DNA of 64,000 nt from Roseiarcus sp052147395 (GTDB taxonomy: Bacteria; Pseudomonadota; Alphaproteobacteria; Rhizobiales; Beijerinckiaceae), in NCBI GenBank assembly GCA_052147395.1, contig JBKQKS010000392.1, positions 1 through 64,000 on the forward strand, in the 5' to 3' direction. The position numbers and the translations under genes are program-made. A model generated the notes under the pieces. The model was given only the letters and a program-made list of their open reading frames with translations, searched no databases and was not told where the DNA came from. Each line of letters starts with the position of its first letter. Positions within the stretch are counted from its first letter, which is position 1. Positions 26,321 through 35,339 of the stretch are shown piece by piece.

Positions 26321-28363
26321 CTACATCGCGCAGCCCGGGCGCTGTGTTTTCACGATGAAGAAGGTGTAGATCTCGCAGTCGGCGGGCGAGGGCGGCGCGT
26401 CGGCGGGACTCGGCTCGGCGATCGGCGGCAACGTGCGGAGATAGGCGATGATCGAGCGCACATCCTCCTCGTCCCAGTTGGAGAAATGGTCCCAGGGCAT
26501 CGCCTGCCAGTAGAGCGGACGACCGTCGCGGCCGACGCCGGAACGGATCGCGCGCGCGATCTCGGCGTCGCTCCAGGCGCCGAGACCGGCCGTGCGATCG
26601 GACGTGAGATTGGCCGCGAACTGTGTCCCGGAGCGCCGATCCGACACTTTGTCGCCGCCCGATCCGCCATTCTCGTGGCACAGCGCGCAGGACGCAACCG
26701 TGTACAGATATTGGCCGCGGCGGATCATCGCCGCTTTTTCCGGCGCGACGCCGCCGAGATCGGGTTCGGGGATCGACCCTGCCGCCGCGGCGAAAATCTT
26801 GTCCGGCGGCAATAGCGACAGGGCGGGCGTCAGATAGAGGAAAGCGCCGGCGCCGATGACGACCGCGAGCCCCGCCAGCGCCAGGGTCGCCCGCGCGTAG
26901 CCGCCAACTCCCTTCGGCAGGCGTTGGCCGGCAGGCGCGGCGAACACGAAGCCGACGAGGCCGAAGGCGAGCGCCGCCCATTGCGCGCGTACGAGCCAAG
27001 TCTCGACGAGCGCCGCATCTACGCCGCTTTCGTTGGCGTAGGAGCCGACCGCATACGTGAGCCTCGGCCCCGGCGCCGCTGGCAGGTCGTCGTCGACGAG
27101 CTTCTCGAAGATCGTCTCGACGAAACCGTAATGCAACGCGTCCGGAATGGCGTTGTGGACGGCGGGCAGGGTCTTCAGGTAGCGCGCGATCGCGATCGCG
27201 TCGTCGTCGCCGAAGCGGTGGAAATACATCCACGACATGGCCCAGAGGTCGAGCACGCGTCCATCGCGGGCGCGTCCATCGCGCAGGGCGTTGGCGACTT
27301 GCGTCTCGGTCCAGTCGCCGAGCCCGGTCGCGGCGTCCGACGTCAGGTTGCGGGACACGAAGACGCCATGGGGATAGCCGCCGACGCGCATGCCGCCGGC
27401 AAGGTAGCGGTCGTCGCGATAGATGAGGCCGGCGTCGATTTCGGTGTGACAGAGGCCGCACATTTCCGCGCGCACGAGATAGCGGCCGCGTCGTTCGAGG
27501 TTCGCGGCGTGGCCGGGGCCCGCGAGTTCGCCGCCCGTCGCCCAAGGCGCGATGCGCTGCCGGGAGAGCACGAAATTGACGACGTCCCAGCGTTCCCCGG
27601 GGTCGAGGGTCTCGGCGAACGAGGGCATCGGTCCGGACGCCAGGCCGGTCGTCAGCCTCAGCCAGAGCGCGCTCGGGCTCGACCCGCCGCGGAATGTCCA
27701 GGGCGCGGTGAGGTCGCGCGAGATCGCCGGATAACCCTTCTGGTCTTCGAGTCCGACGCCGCCGCGCAAATCGGGGCCGTGGCAGACTACGCAGCCGGCG
27801 CTCTCGTAGAGCTTGGCGCCGCGCGCCACGCTTTCGGGCGTCGGCGGCGCGGGCTCGGGAATGGCGATGGGCGCCGCCGCCGGCCTCGATGGCGCGAAGG
27901 ATTTCACCACCTCGACGAGATCGCGAATCTGCGCCTCGGTCAGCAGGGCCTTCCAGCCCGGCATGGCGCTCGCCGTCAACCCGTCGGCGATGACGCGGTA
28001 GAGGTCGTCGTCGGTCGGCGGCGCGTCGGCCGGGGTCGACTTGTACTCGAACTCGGCGCGGGTGAAATCGCGCGGATGTGGAATCAGGGACGGCGCGGAG
28101 GGGCCGTTGCCGCGGCCATCGGGACCGTGACAGATGGCGCAGTTGGCGTAGTAGAGCTTCAGCCCCGGGGAGGCGTCGGCCGGGGTTGCCCGAGCGGGGG
28201 GCCAGGGCATGTCGGCGTAGATTGCGGGGTCGGGCCGCCATACGGAGACCGGCGTGAGCAGGGCCAAACGCGGCGTCAGCGAACGGGCGAGATCGAGGAC
28301 GAGAATGAGCGCGAGCGCGATGAGCACGGCGCCGAGCCGGGGACGGCGAGCGAACGGGGACAT
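26321..28363 (-). CDS. Membrane-bound tetraheme cytochrome c
   Basis: A 680-residue protein with four CXXCH heme sites: CAICH (75-79), CVVCH (191-195), CGLCH (302-306) and CALCH (559-563), each in a separate cytochrome c domain. Three hydrophobic segments (about 11-26, 457-476, 492-512) anchor it, with the heme domains probably periplasmic. The first two domains resemble each other, as do the last two (both carry RNLTSDAATGLGDW- or ANLTSDRTAGLGAW-type blocks), suggesting two internal duplications. It is presumably an electron carrier between a periplasmic donor or the quinol pool and a terminal oxidase. It lies upstream of the sulfur genes, but no sequence feature ties it to them. Confidence 0.85.
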   Translation of the reverse strand: MSPFARRPRLGAVLIALALILVLDLARSLTPRLALLTPVSVWRPDPAIYADMPWPPARATPADASPGLKLYYANCAICHGPDGRGNGPSAPSLIPHPRDFTRAEFEYKSTPADAPPTDDDLYRVIADGLTASAMPGWKALLTEAQIRDLVEVVKSFAPSRPAAAPIAIPEPAPPTPESVARGAKLYESAGCVVCHGPDLRGGVGLEDQKGYPAISRDLTAPWTFRGGSSPSALWLRLTTGLASGPMPSFAETLDPGERWDVVNFVLSRQRIAPWATGGELAGPGHAANLERRGRYLVRAEMCGLCHTEIDAGLIYRDDRYLAGGMRVGGYPHGVFVSRNLTSDAATGLGDWTETQVANALRDGRARDGRVLDLWAMSWMYFHRFGDDDAIAIARYLKTLPAVHNAIPDALHYGFVETIFEKLVDDDLPAAPGPRLTYAVGSYANESGVDAALVETWLVRAQWAALAFGLVGFVFAAPAGQRLPKGVGGYARATLALAGLAVVIGAGAFLYLTPALSLLPPDKIFAAAAGSIPEPDLGGVAPEKAAMIRRGQYLYTVASCALCHENGGSGGDKVSDRRSGTQFAANLTSDRTAGLGAWSDAEIARAIRSGVGRDGRPLYWQAMPWDHFSNWDEEDVRSIIAYLRTLPPIAEPSPADAPPSPADCEIYTFFIVKTQRPGCAM

Positions 28364-28564
28364 GGGGAGCCTCGCGATAGCGGTCGATGGCGCCTAGTCG
28401 TGACATAGCAGACGCCAACCCCGAAGAAAACCGTTCGGCGCGCGCTTGGCGACCCAAACCTGGACGATGAGCGTATCCCCGATCCGCATCGGTCGTCGCA
28501 TGCGCGGCGCGGCAGAGCACGCGCCCGCTCAGCCGGCTTGCCAGAGGGACCCGGTTGGTTGCGC

Positions 28565-29530
28565 TCAGGTCCCGCCGAGCTCCTGGCGCGCCTTGGCGAT
28601 CGCCTCGTGCAGCACGTCCTCGCGCAGCGGCAGGGTCGGCTCGTTGAACAGGATCGCGCTGAGCCAATCGAGCGCGAGCTTCAGCAGCGCTTCGTCGTCG
28701 GTGGCGAGATCGCCGTGCGTCGCCTCGTCGACGGCGTAGCGCTGCAGGAAACTGGTGTCGAAGACGAACTTGCGGAAGGCGTCGAGATCGGTCGTCGCCA
28801 TCAGGAACATTTTCTTGGTGCGCTCGTCGGGCTCCTTGCCCCAAGGGCCGCCCGCGACCTTCCAGGAGGCGAGCTTCATCAGGATGTGGATCCAGCCGCG
28901 ATTGTGCTCGTCGTAAACGCCGACGCCCTGGCCCTCGCGAAATTCGGCGACGGTCTGGGTGTTCGGCTCCTCGTGGCCGCGGCAATGCGGCTCCTTGACG
29001 AGAAAATAGAAGTCCTCCGGCTCGTCGTGACCCTTCATCTTCACCGAGGCGAGGCCGAGCGGGTAATAGCGGCAGGCGGCCGGACGGTCGGCGTAGATCG
29101 TGCAGCCATGCGCGGGATCGAGGAACACGCAGGGGCGCTTGGGCTCGCCGTTGTCGACGCGCTTCAACTTGAGCACCGGCATGTTGGCGCCGTCGTGCAC
29201 GGCGGGCGTTCCGAACATGCGCGCCACTTCGCCCGACGGCAGCTTCAGCGCGCGGCCGATGCGGATGAGATCATAGGGAGTGAGCGTGATGTCGGTGTCG
29301 TAGCAGCACTCGTTCCAGCACGACACGCCGGAATGGCATGAGAAACAGAACGAGTTCGACGACGTCAAGCGCAACGGCACGACGGGGCCGGCCGAAGCGC
29401 GCAACGCTTTGACGATCGGGACGTCGAGATCGACCTCCGCCGCGCGCCGGCGCGCCTCTTCCGCGGCGTCGGCCGAGTCTTCGGCCTCGGCATGTTGCGA
29501 CTCGTCTTCGTCGGAAGGTTTGCTGGACAC
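28565..29530 (-). CDS. YkgJ family cysteine-cluster protein
   Basis: A 321-residue soluble protein. The family cluster reads CFSCHSGVSCWNECCYDTD (Cys 62, 65, 71, 75 and 76), followed by PCVFLDPAHGCTIYADRP and AACRYYPLG, giving a set of Cys residues that in relatives bind zinc or an iron-sulfur centre. The N-terminal 35 residues are acidic and low in complexity. The protein is longer than small YkgJ proteins and has an extra C-terminal helical domain. It is the last of the minus-strand genes downstream of aprBA. Function is unknown; a redox or metal role in sulfur metabolism is a guess from position. Confidence 0.78.
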   Translation of the reverse strand: MSSKPSDEDESQHAEAEDSADAAEEARRRAAEVDLDVPIVKALRASAGPVVPLRLTSSNSFCFSCHSGVSCWNECCYDTDITLTPYDLIRIGRALKLPSGEVARMFGTPAVHDGANMPVLKLKRVDNGEPKRPCVFLDPAHGCTIYADRPAACRYYPLGLASVKMKGHDEPEDFYFLVKEPHCRGHEEPNTQTVAEFREGQGVGVYDEHNRGWIHILMKLASWKVAGGPWGKEPDERTKKMFLMATTDLDAFRKFVFDTSFLQRYAVDEATHGDLATDDEALLKLALDWLSAILFNEPTLPLREDVLHEAIAKARQELGGT

Positions 29531-29716
29531 CTTGGGCCTTTCGCGGCTCGTCTACGATCTGACGCCACGCTCGCCGCCGGGACTCGCGGCAGATCTGCGG
29601 GGCGCCGTTCACTCGAGTCATGTAGCCGGGGACGCCGGCCTCGGCAAGCGCGCCCGCCGCCCCTGGGCTCGCACATCGCGCCAACCAACCCGGCAAGGCG
29701 CCTCGCCGGCGGCGAA

Positions 29717-29817
29717 AGGGTTTGGGTGAGGGGCGTAACGACGCCTGACGTAGGAGGAGTTCGACGTCGCCAGAAATCGAAGCGGACGCTCTTCGACCCG
29801 CCCCTCACCCAAACCCT
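29717..29817. repeat. 19-bp inverted repeat between YkgJ and CBS genes
   Basis: The arm AGGGTTTGGGTGAGGGGCG (29717-29735) is exactly complementary to CGCCCCTCACCCAAACCCT (29799-29817), with about 63 bp between them. Arms of this type flank many small intergenic elements in proteobacteria. It occupies the 339-bp gap between two minus-strand genes; nothing else was recognised there. Confidence 0.8.
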
Positions 29818-29869
29818 CTCCCGCTCCCTCGACGGCCTCGAACCGACATGGGAGCGAGAACCTTGGCTC

Positions 29870-30310
29870 TCAGCGGTAACGCGCCGCGATCACGGCGTCG
29901 CGCAGCACGTTGGCTTCCTGTTGCTTTTCCTTCAAGCGCCAAACCATGATGTCGCGGATTGACAACATGCCGACGAGCTTGCCGCCATCGACGATCGGCA
30001 GGTGACGGATGCGATGCGCGTTCATGAGCGCTTCGGCTTCGGCCATCGCGGCGTCGGGCGGGCAGGTGATGACTTCGCGCGTCATCAGATCACGCACGTA
30101 GCGCTCGGTCAGCTTGGCCCCGTTGCGCGCAAATCCGCGCACGACGTCGCGTTCCGAAATGACGCCGGCAAGCTTCGAATCTGCCCCGCAAACCGGCATC
30201 GCGCCGATGTTGAGCGTGTTCAGCCGCTCGGAGATAGTGAGCACCGGTTCGTCCGGAGTGCAGGTCGCGAGAACCTGTTTGTTGGAATCGAGGCACTCTT
30301 TGACTTTCAT
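29870..30310 (-). CDS. CBS-domain protein
   Basis: A 146-residue protein of two CBS domains in tandem, the adenosyl-ligand sensor module. Both halves show the pattern: LNIGAMPVCGADSKLAGVISERDVVR, split here as LNIGAMPVCG and GVISERDVVRGFA, then HRIRHLPIVDGGKLVGMLSI with RDIMVWRLKE. The ATG at 30310 has GGGAG about 8 bp upstream. Stand-alone CBS pairs usually bind AMP, ATP or SAM. It lies just after aprA, whose enzyme uses or makes AMP, so sensing adenylate state is an appealing but untested idea. A 218-bp gap with a repeat separates the two genes, so it need not be in the same transcript. Confidence 0.88.
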   Translation of the reverse strand: MKVKECLDSNKQVLATCTPDEPVLTISERLNTLNIGAMPVCGADSKLAGVISERDVVRGFARNGAKLTERYVRDLMTREVITCPPDAAMAEAEALMNAHRIRHLPIVDGGKLVGMLSIRDIMVWRLKEKQQEANVLRDAVIAARYR

Positions 30311-30420
30311 TACGTCTCTCCCTAGTTGGGCGTGTCGCGCTCGTTGACCGGCGCCGTTCATTCTATAGCGATTTGCCCGGGGCCGGCAATATCGGCCTCC
30401 GGGGCTTGGCCGTAGCATAC

Positions 30421-30531
30421 CGCTTCCGGACGATCGCTTCGCGATCCGGAGAAACGGATCGCGCGAAACTCTTCGAGTTGCAAGAGGAGTTTCGCGCGAA
30501 CGGAACGCCGTTTCCTCGGGAAACGGTATCA
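30421..30531. repeat. TTCGCGCGAA-type dispersed repeat, copy 2
   Basis: The same unit as at 21530, in the opposite orientation: CGCGCGAAACTCTTC, then GAGTTTCGCGCGAACGG and CCGTTTCCTCGGGAAACGG. Its right end, GGAAACGGTATCA, contains the aprA stop codon (TGA on the minus strand, 30529-30531). An extra hairpin, CGGACGATCGCTTCGCGATCCG, starts the left end. Confidence 0.75.
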
Positions 30532-32481
30532 GTGCTTGGCGGCGCCGTAGGTTTTCGGCACCAGATCCACGTGCGGAACCTTCTTGAGGCTCCAGGTCTT
30601 GGTCTCGGGATCGAAGCGCGAGTTGACGAACACCTTCCAGTTCTCGTCGTCGAGCTTGGGATAGTCGGCGCGATAGTAGAAGCCCGGGTAGCGGGTCTCT
30701 TCGCGGAACTGGATGTGGCGCATGTGGGCCTCGCCGGTCCACAGGCGGTGGTAGTTCTCCCACGCGCGCATCAGCTCGTGAAGGTCCTTGGCGCGCATGT
30801 TGGCGCTGTCTTCCTTGAGCATGGTGAGATAGTGCGTGGCGCGGCGCAGCATCTCCGCGTTGGTCTGATAGTAGGTGGCGACGCCGGCGACATACTCGTC
30901 CATGATCTTCTGCAAGCGCATCTGGAACATACGCGGCGTGATGTAGAACGGGTTGACGTCCTCGGCGGTGGTCTTGTCCTTGTGCTCGAAGTAGTTGCGC
31001 ACAGGACGGTAGATCTCCTCGGAGATGGCCTTGATGTCGCCCTTCAGCGCCGGCTTGTAGTCGGCGTTGTCGAGGCAGAACTTGACCATCGACTTGCCGG
31101 CGATGCGGCCTTCGGCGTGCGAGCCCGACGAGAACTTGTGGCCCGAGGCGCCGACGCCGTCGCCGGCAGTGAACAGGCCCTTGACCGTCGTCATGCGGTT
31201 GTAGCCCCATTGCCATTCCGGCGGCGCGATGTCGGAGGGACCCGAGACCCAGATGCCGCAGCAGCCGGAATGCGAGCCGAGCAGATAGGGTTCGGTGGGC
31301 ATCAGCTCGGAGACCTGCTGCTCGGGACGGATGTTGAGGCCCGCCCACACGCCCGCCTGGCCGATGCACATGTCGAGGAAGTCTTCCCAGGCCTCGGCCT
31401 CGAGGTGCTTGACTTCCTTCGGCGTCAGCTTTTCGCCGAGCTTCTTCATCGCGGTCGGGGTATCCATCAAGATCGGGCCGCGGCCGTCCTTCATCTCCTT
31501 CAGCATCGCATGGTTGCGCAAGCAGGAGGGAACGACGAAAGCCTTGTCGTAGGGCGCGAACTCTTTGAGCATGTCCGCGTTCTTGACGACATAGTCCTCG
31601 CCGAACGCGTTGGTCGCCTTCGCCTTGAAGAGCAGGAACCAGGCGCCGACCGGGCCGTAGCCGTCCTTGAAGCGGGTCGGGACGAAGCGGTTCTCCATCA
31701 TCGTCAGCTCGGCGCCGACTTCGGCGGCCATCGCGTAGGTCGAGCCGGCGTTCCACACCGGATACCACACGCGGCCCATGCCTTCGCCGGTGGTGCGCGG
31801 ACGGAACACGTTGACCGCGCCGCCGGCGACGTTGAGGATCGCCTTGGCGCGGAACACGTAGATCTTGTTCTCGCGAACCGAGAAGCCGACCGCGCCCGCA
31901 ACCTGATTCGGATTATTGGCGTCGAGCAGGTACTTCACGATGAACACGCGCTCGTAGATGTTCTCCATCCCCAGCGCCTTCTTGGCGGCTTCGGCGACGA
32001 GGGGCTTGTAACCTTCGCCGTTGATCATGATCTGCCAACGGCCCGAACGGACCGGCTTGCCGCCGTCCTTCAAGGTCTTGCCGCCCTGCTTCTGCCAGCT
32101 CGCGCCGTCGACGCGGCCGCCATCCATTTCCTTCCAGATCGGCAGGCCCCACTCTTCGAACAGGTGCACCGAATCGTCGACGTGACGGCCGACGTCGTAG
32201 ACGAGGTCGTCGCGGGTGATGCCCATCAGGTCCGCCGAGACGTAACGGCAGTAATCCTCGGGGGTGTTCTGGCCGAGATAAGTGTTGATGGCCGAGAGGC
32301 CCATCGCCACCGCGCCGGAGCGGTCCATCGCCGCCTTGTCGACCAGCGTGATCTTGACCTTGTCGCCAGCCCAGCGCTTGGCCTCGAAGGCCGCGCCGCA
32401 AGCCGCCATGCCGCCGCCGACGAGCAGGATGTCGGTGTCGATCTCGACAATGGTCGGGTTGCCGAAACTCGGTTCGCTCAT
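30529..32481 (-). CDS. aprA: Adenylylsulfate (APS) reductase, alpha subunit
   Basis: AprA is the FAD subunit of dissimilatory APS reductase, interconverting APS with sulfite plus AMP in the cytoplasm. The 650-residue length is normal for the family. The N-terminal dinucleotide site is DTDILLVGGGMAACGAAFEA (glycines at 22-24). Family-typical blocks include GSHSGCCGIWVSGPSD, FTAGDGVGASGHKFSSGSHA and GFYYRADYPKLDDENWKVF. It follows aprB by 93 bp on the same strand. In an alphaproteobacterium the likely direction is oxidative (sulfite to APS), but the sequence alone does not fix direction. The stop codon overlaps a dispersed repeat. Confidence 0.97.
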   Translation of the reverse strand: MSEPSFGNPTIVEIDTDILLVGGGMAACGAAFEAKRWAGDKVKITLVDKAAMDRSGAVAMGLSAINTYLGQNTPEDYCRYVSADLMGITRDDLVYDVGRHVDDSVHLFEEWGLPIWKEMDGGRVDGASWQKQGGKTLKDGGKPVRSGRWQIMINGEGYKPLVAEAAKKALGMENIYERVFIVKYLLDANNPNQVAGAVGFSVRENKIYVFRAKAILNVAGGAVNVFRPRTTGEGMGRVWYPVWNAGSTYAMAAEVGAELTMMENRFVPTRFKDGYGPVGAWFLLFKAKATNAFGEDYVVKNADMLKEFAPYDKAFVVPSCLRNHAMLKEMKDGRGPILMDTPTAMKKLGEKLTPKEVKHLEAEAWEDFLDMCIGQAGVWAGLNIRPEQQVSELMPTEPYLLGSHSGCCGIWVSGPSDIAPPEWQWGYNRMTTVKGLFTAGDGVGASGHKFSSGSHAEGRIAGKSMVKFCLDNADYKPALKGDIKAISEEIYRPVRNYFEHKDKTTAEDVNPFYITPRMFQMRLQKIMDEYVAGVATYYQTNAEMLRRATHYLTMLKEDSANMRAKDLHELMRAWENYHRLWTGEAHMRHIQFREETRYPGFYYRADYPKLDDENWKVFVNSRFDPETKTWSLKKVPHVDLVPKTYGAAKH

Positions 32482-32574
32482 AGGTTGAACTCCTCGACGC
32501 GACTCCTGGCAACCCCGGCCCGGCCCACGCGTCCAATTGCGGTCAGTTGGTGTTGATCGGGAGCTAGGACCGCG

Positions 32575-33000
32575 TCACGCCGGACGCGGCAGCTCCTTGC
32601 CCGACTCGGTGAAGAAAAGGTTGTCGCCAAGGCTGCCCGGTTCCGGCTTGTTGCCGTAAGGATCGATCGATCCGACCGGCGTCGTGCGCACCGGGAACTT
32701 GAAGCGCTTGATCTCGCCATCGCGGAACTTGATCGTCCACATGATCGCGTTGTCGGTGCGTAGCGGAATCGCGGCGCCGCCCATGGGCACCCAATCCTGG
32801 AACGAACGCACTTCGATCGCCTGCTGCGGGCAGGCCTTGACGCAGCATTGGCATTCCCAGCACTGATCAGGCTCCTGGTTGAAAGCCTTCATGCGGGTCG
32901 TATCGAGTGTCATCAGGTCGTTTGGGCAGATGTACATGCAAGCGGTCACCTGACCGCCCTTGCACCCGTCACACTTATCCGTATGGACGAATGTCGGCAT
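32575..33000 (-). CDS. aprB: Adenylylsulfate (APS) reductase, beta subunit
   Basis: AprB is the iron-sulfur subunit that moves electrons between AprA and its membrane partner. The 141-residue protein carries two [4Fe-4S] sites: Cys 10, 13, 21 and 25 (CDGCKGGQVTACMYICP) and Cys 47, 50, 53 and 57 (CWECQCCVKACP). A C-terminal tail wraps around AprA in known structures, and the length here allows this. It is the first gene of aprBA; the leader contains the shared sulfur motif at 33111-33122, about 111 bp upstream of the ATG. Confidence 0.97.
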   Translation of the reverse strand: MPTFVHTDKCDGCKGGQVTACMYICPNDLMTLDTTRMKAFNQEPDQCWECQCCVKACPQQAIEVRSFQDWVPMGGAAIPLRTDNAIMWTIKFRDGEIKRFKFPVRTTPVGSIDPYGNKPEPGSLGDNLFFTESGKELPRPA

Positions 33001-33110
33001 AAGATCCCTCCCAGTGGTGATCGGACAGATTCGCGGCGCCCGTCCGGCGCGGCCCGATGCGCCGCATGCGCATTGTCCCATCGTTTGGGCGCCAAGGGTC
33101 TTGTATCACT

Positions 33111-33122
33111 ATTTTCGAATAT
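33111..33122. promoter_or_regulatory. Shared sulfur-regulon motif, aprB copy
   Basis: The core ATTTTCGAATAT matches the motif ATATNCGAATAT found before sat, qmoA and sulP; this copy is the weakest on its left side. The flank (GACAATATG) adds a second ATAT half. It lies about 111 bp upstream of the aprB start codon. Confidence 0.6.
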
Positions 33123-33183
33123 GACAATATGTAAATGTGACGCCGTCGCGGCGAGTTCTCCGACTTTCGGCGCGGGCTTGGAT

Positions 33184-33693
33184 TCAGCGCCCGGCGCGCG
33201 CCGCGAGCCAGGCTGCGAGGGCCGCATGACCGCGCGATTCGGCGACGTCGCGCGCCAGCCGGCCTTTGTCGTCGACGGCGCCGAGGTCGGCGCCATGGGC
33301 GACCAGCAACTCGACGACGTCCACGACGCCGCGCGCCGCCGCCCAATGCAACGCCGTGCCGCCGCGAGCATCGCGAGCGTTCGCGCTCGCGCCCTTGGCG
33401 AGAAAGACGTGGACGATTTCGAGGCGGCCGCGCTTGACGGCTTCGATGAGATCGCGATCGAGGCCGAATCGACCGGTGTCCCAGCCGCCGATCGGACCGA
33501 CGCTGAGCTTCGCAGCGTCGTCGACGCGCTCGACGACCTGCAACATCGGCGCATAGGCCTGCGCCAGGGTGTCGACTAGCGCCGCGCCGGGGCCGTATTC
33601 GAGCGCGACGGCGGCGGCGGTCGATTCGGCGTCGAAGCCGAAGGTCGCTCGCCCATCGGGCGAGCGCACGTAGTAGCGATGCGCCTTGTCCAT
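33184..33693 (-). CDS. Ankyrin-repeat protein
   Basis: A 169-residue soluble protein. The C-terminal half holds about two and a half ankyrin repeats: RLEIVHVFLAKGASANARDA, GGTALHWAAARGVVDVVELL and GADLGAVDDKGRLARDVAES. The N-terminal half (MDKAHRYYVRSPDGRATFGF) is unlike any domain I recognise. Ankyrin repeats mediate protein binding. It sits between sat and aprB on the same strand but is separated from sat by the 149-bp repeat, and the shared motif lies between it and aprB, so it may be an independent gene. Confidence 0.82.
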   Translation of the reverse strand: MDKAHRYYVRSPDGRATFGFDAESTAAAVALEYGPGAALVDTLAQAYAPMLQVVERVDDAAKLSVGPIGGWDTGRFGLDRDLIEAVKRGRLEIVHVFLAKGASANARDARGGTALHWAAARGVVDVVELLVAHGADLGAVDDKGRLARDVAESRGHAALAAWLAARAGR

Positions 33694-33733
33694 GCGCGGA
33701 GCCTAGTTCGAGGCCGCGCCAGCCGGCGCGCTT

Positions 33734-33882
33734 CTGGAGCGGTTCCCGATCAATGTGAAACGCCGCCGTCATTGCGAGCATCGCGAAGCAATCCAGGGCG
33801 GGCGGGCTGCGGCCCCTGGATTGCTTCGTCGCTCACGCTCCTCGCAATGACGGAGCGTCGGTTTGATCGCGAACCGCTCTAG
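33734..33882. repeat. Palindromic dispersed repeat, copy 2
   Basis: The same element as at 6014-6158: left arm CTGGAGCGGTTCCCGATCA, inner CGTCATTGCGAG and AAGCAATCCAG, mirrored by CTGGATTGCTTCG, CTCGCAATGACGG and the right arm GATCGCGAACCGCTCTAG. The right end overlaps the sat stop codon (CTA at 33879-33881). Confidence 0.85.
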
Positions 33883-35069
33883 AGGCTACGATAATACTCG
33901 ATGAGGATCTCCGCCACCTCCGGGCGGGAAAATTCCGGCGGCGGAGCGATGCCTTGGCCGAGCATCTCGCGCACCTTGGTGCCGGAGAGCGCGATGAAGT
34001 CCTCCTTGGTGTGGCCCGGCGCCTCGCACATCATCACCACCTTGTCGAGCTTCTTCGAATAGGCGGTGTTGTCGGCGCGAAATATCTGGATTTTCAGCGC
34101 GTCCTTGGGGACCTCGTCGAAGATCGTCTGCGCGTCGAACGGGCCGTAATAGTCGCCGACGCCGGCATGGTCGCGTCCGACGATCAGATAGGAGGCGCCC
34201 ATGTTCTGGCGGAACACAGCATGCAGCAGCGCCTCGCGCGGACCGGCATAGAGCATGTCGAAGCCGTAGCCGGTCACCATCGCCGAGTTCGGCGGGAAGT
34301 AATTCTCGACCATGGTGCGGATCGCCGCATCGCGCACCGGCGCCGGGATGTCGCCGTCCTTGAGCTTGCCGAGCAGCATGTGGATGACGAGGCCGTCGGC
34401 TTGCAACCGATCCATCGCCATCCGGCACAATTCTTCGTGAGCGCGATGCATCGGGTTGCGGGTCTGGAACGCCACCACCTTGGTCCAGCCGTGCTCGGCG
34501 ATCTGATGGCGGATCTCCACCGCGGTGCGGAACGTGTCGGGGAATTCGGTCTGGAAGTAGCTGAAGTTGAGGACGCTGATCGGACCGGAGAGCAGGGTGC
34601 GCCCCTGGGCGACGAAGGCGGCGACGCCGGGATGCTTGGGGTCCCGCGTGCGGTAGACGTTCGCGACGATGAGATCGACGTCCTCGTCCGACAGCGTCTC
34701 GACCGCCTCGACGTCCATTACCGCGAGCACGGGATGATTGACGACATTGGGGTCGTTGAGAGCGATGCGCTGGCCGGCGACGATGCCCTTGGCGTCCTGG
34801 ATCAGATTGAGCACGGGAACCGGCCAGAACAGCCCGCTCGTGGTCTTCATGTCGCGGGCGACCGATAGCGCGTCGGCCTTGTTCATGTAGCCGGTCAGCG
34901 GATTGAAGTAGCCGCCCCCCAGCATCACCGCGTTCGCCGCGGCGGCAGAGCTGACGACGAGCGCGGGAAGGCGCTCGGCCTCGTCGCAAAGGCGATCGTT
35001 CTGGCTCGGATCGGCGACGAACAGCGGATGCAGTTTTTGCGAACCGTGCGGTTCAATGATGTGGATCAT
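33879..35069 (-). CDS. sat: ATP sulfurylase (sulfate adenylyltransferase), dissimilatory type
   Basis: Sat interconverts APS plus pyrophosphate with ATP plus sulfate. In sulfur oxidisers it yields ATP by substrate-level phosphorylation. The 396-residue single-domain form has the nucleotide motif QTRNPMHRAH (202-211, with H208 and H211) and the GRDHAGVGDYYG block (298-309), and lacks an APS-kinase domain. This is the homooligomeric Sat, not the assimilatory CysDN. The promoter region carries the sulfur motif at 35168-35179. The stop codon sits in the end of a dispersed repeat. Confidence 0.97.
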   Translation of the reverse strand: MIHIIEPHGSQKLHPLFVADPSQNDRLCDEAERLPALVVSSAAAANAVMLGGGYFNPLTGYMNKADALSVARDMKTTSGLFWPVPVLNLIQDAKGIVAGQRIALNDPNVVNHPVLAVMDVEAVETLSDEDVDLIVANVYRTRDPKHPGVAAFVAQGRTLLSGPISVLNFSYFQTEFPDTFRTAVEIRHQIAEHGWTKVVAFQTRNPMHRAHEELCRMAMDRLQADGLVIHMLLGKLKDGDIPAPVRDAAIRTMVENYFPPNSAMVTGYGFDMLYAGPREALLHAVFRQNMGASYLIVGRDHAGVGDYYGPFDAQTIFDEVPKDALKIQIFRADNTAYSKKLDKVVMMCEAPGHTKEDFIALSGTKVREMLGQGIAPPPEFSRPEVAEILIEYYRSL

Positions 35070-35167
35070 GGCGCTCTCCCTCGAATAATCGGCTTTTCCG
35101 CCGCGGCGGAGGCGCGGACGCCGACCTTCCCCCTCATGGCGATGGTCTTTCGCATTGCCATAATCTC

Positions 35168-35179
35168 ATATTCGTATAT
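35168..35179. promoter_or_regulatory. Shared sulfur-regulon motif, sat copy
   Basis: The core ATATTCGTATAT is a near-perfect dyad and on the other strand reads ATATACGAATAT. It lies about 100 bp upstream of the sat start codon in an AT-rich patch. It matches copies before aprB, qmoA and sulP. Confidence 0.7.
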
Positions 35180-35339
35180 TTGTATTTGACGGTAAGAGGC
35201 CCGTCAAGGTCTACGCGTGGCGACCGTGCGTCGCGCTGCAAAAATGACGGAGTCACGGCCGGCGGCGAGGGCGTCTCGCCGCCGCCCTCACGCCCGGCCT
35301 CTCCCGCCTCGGGGAGAGCGGCGCCTACGCCAGAGTCCC

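Noticed and set aside
30529..32481. Succinate dehydrogenase or fumarate reductase flavoprotein instead of AprA
   Set aside because: The paired two-cluster AprB gene, the length and AprA-type blocks such as GSHSGCCGIWVSG favour APS reductase; no sdhB or membrane subunits are present.
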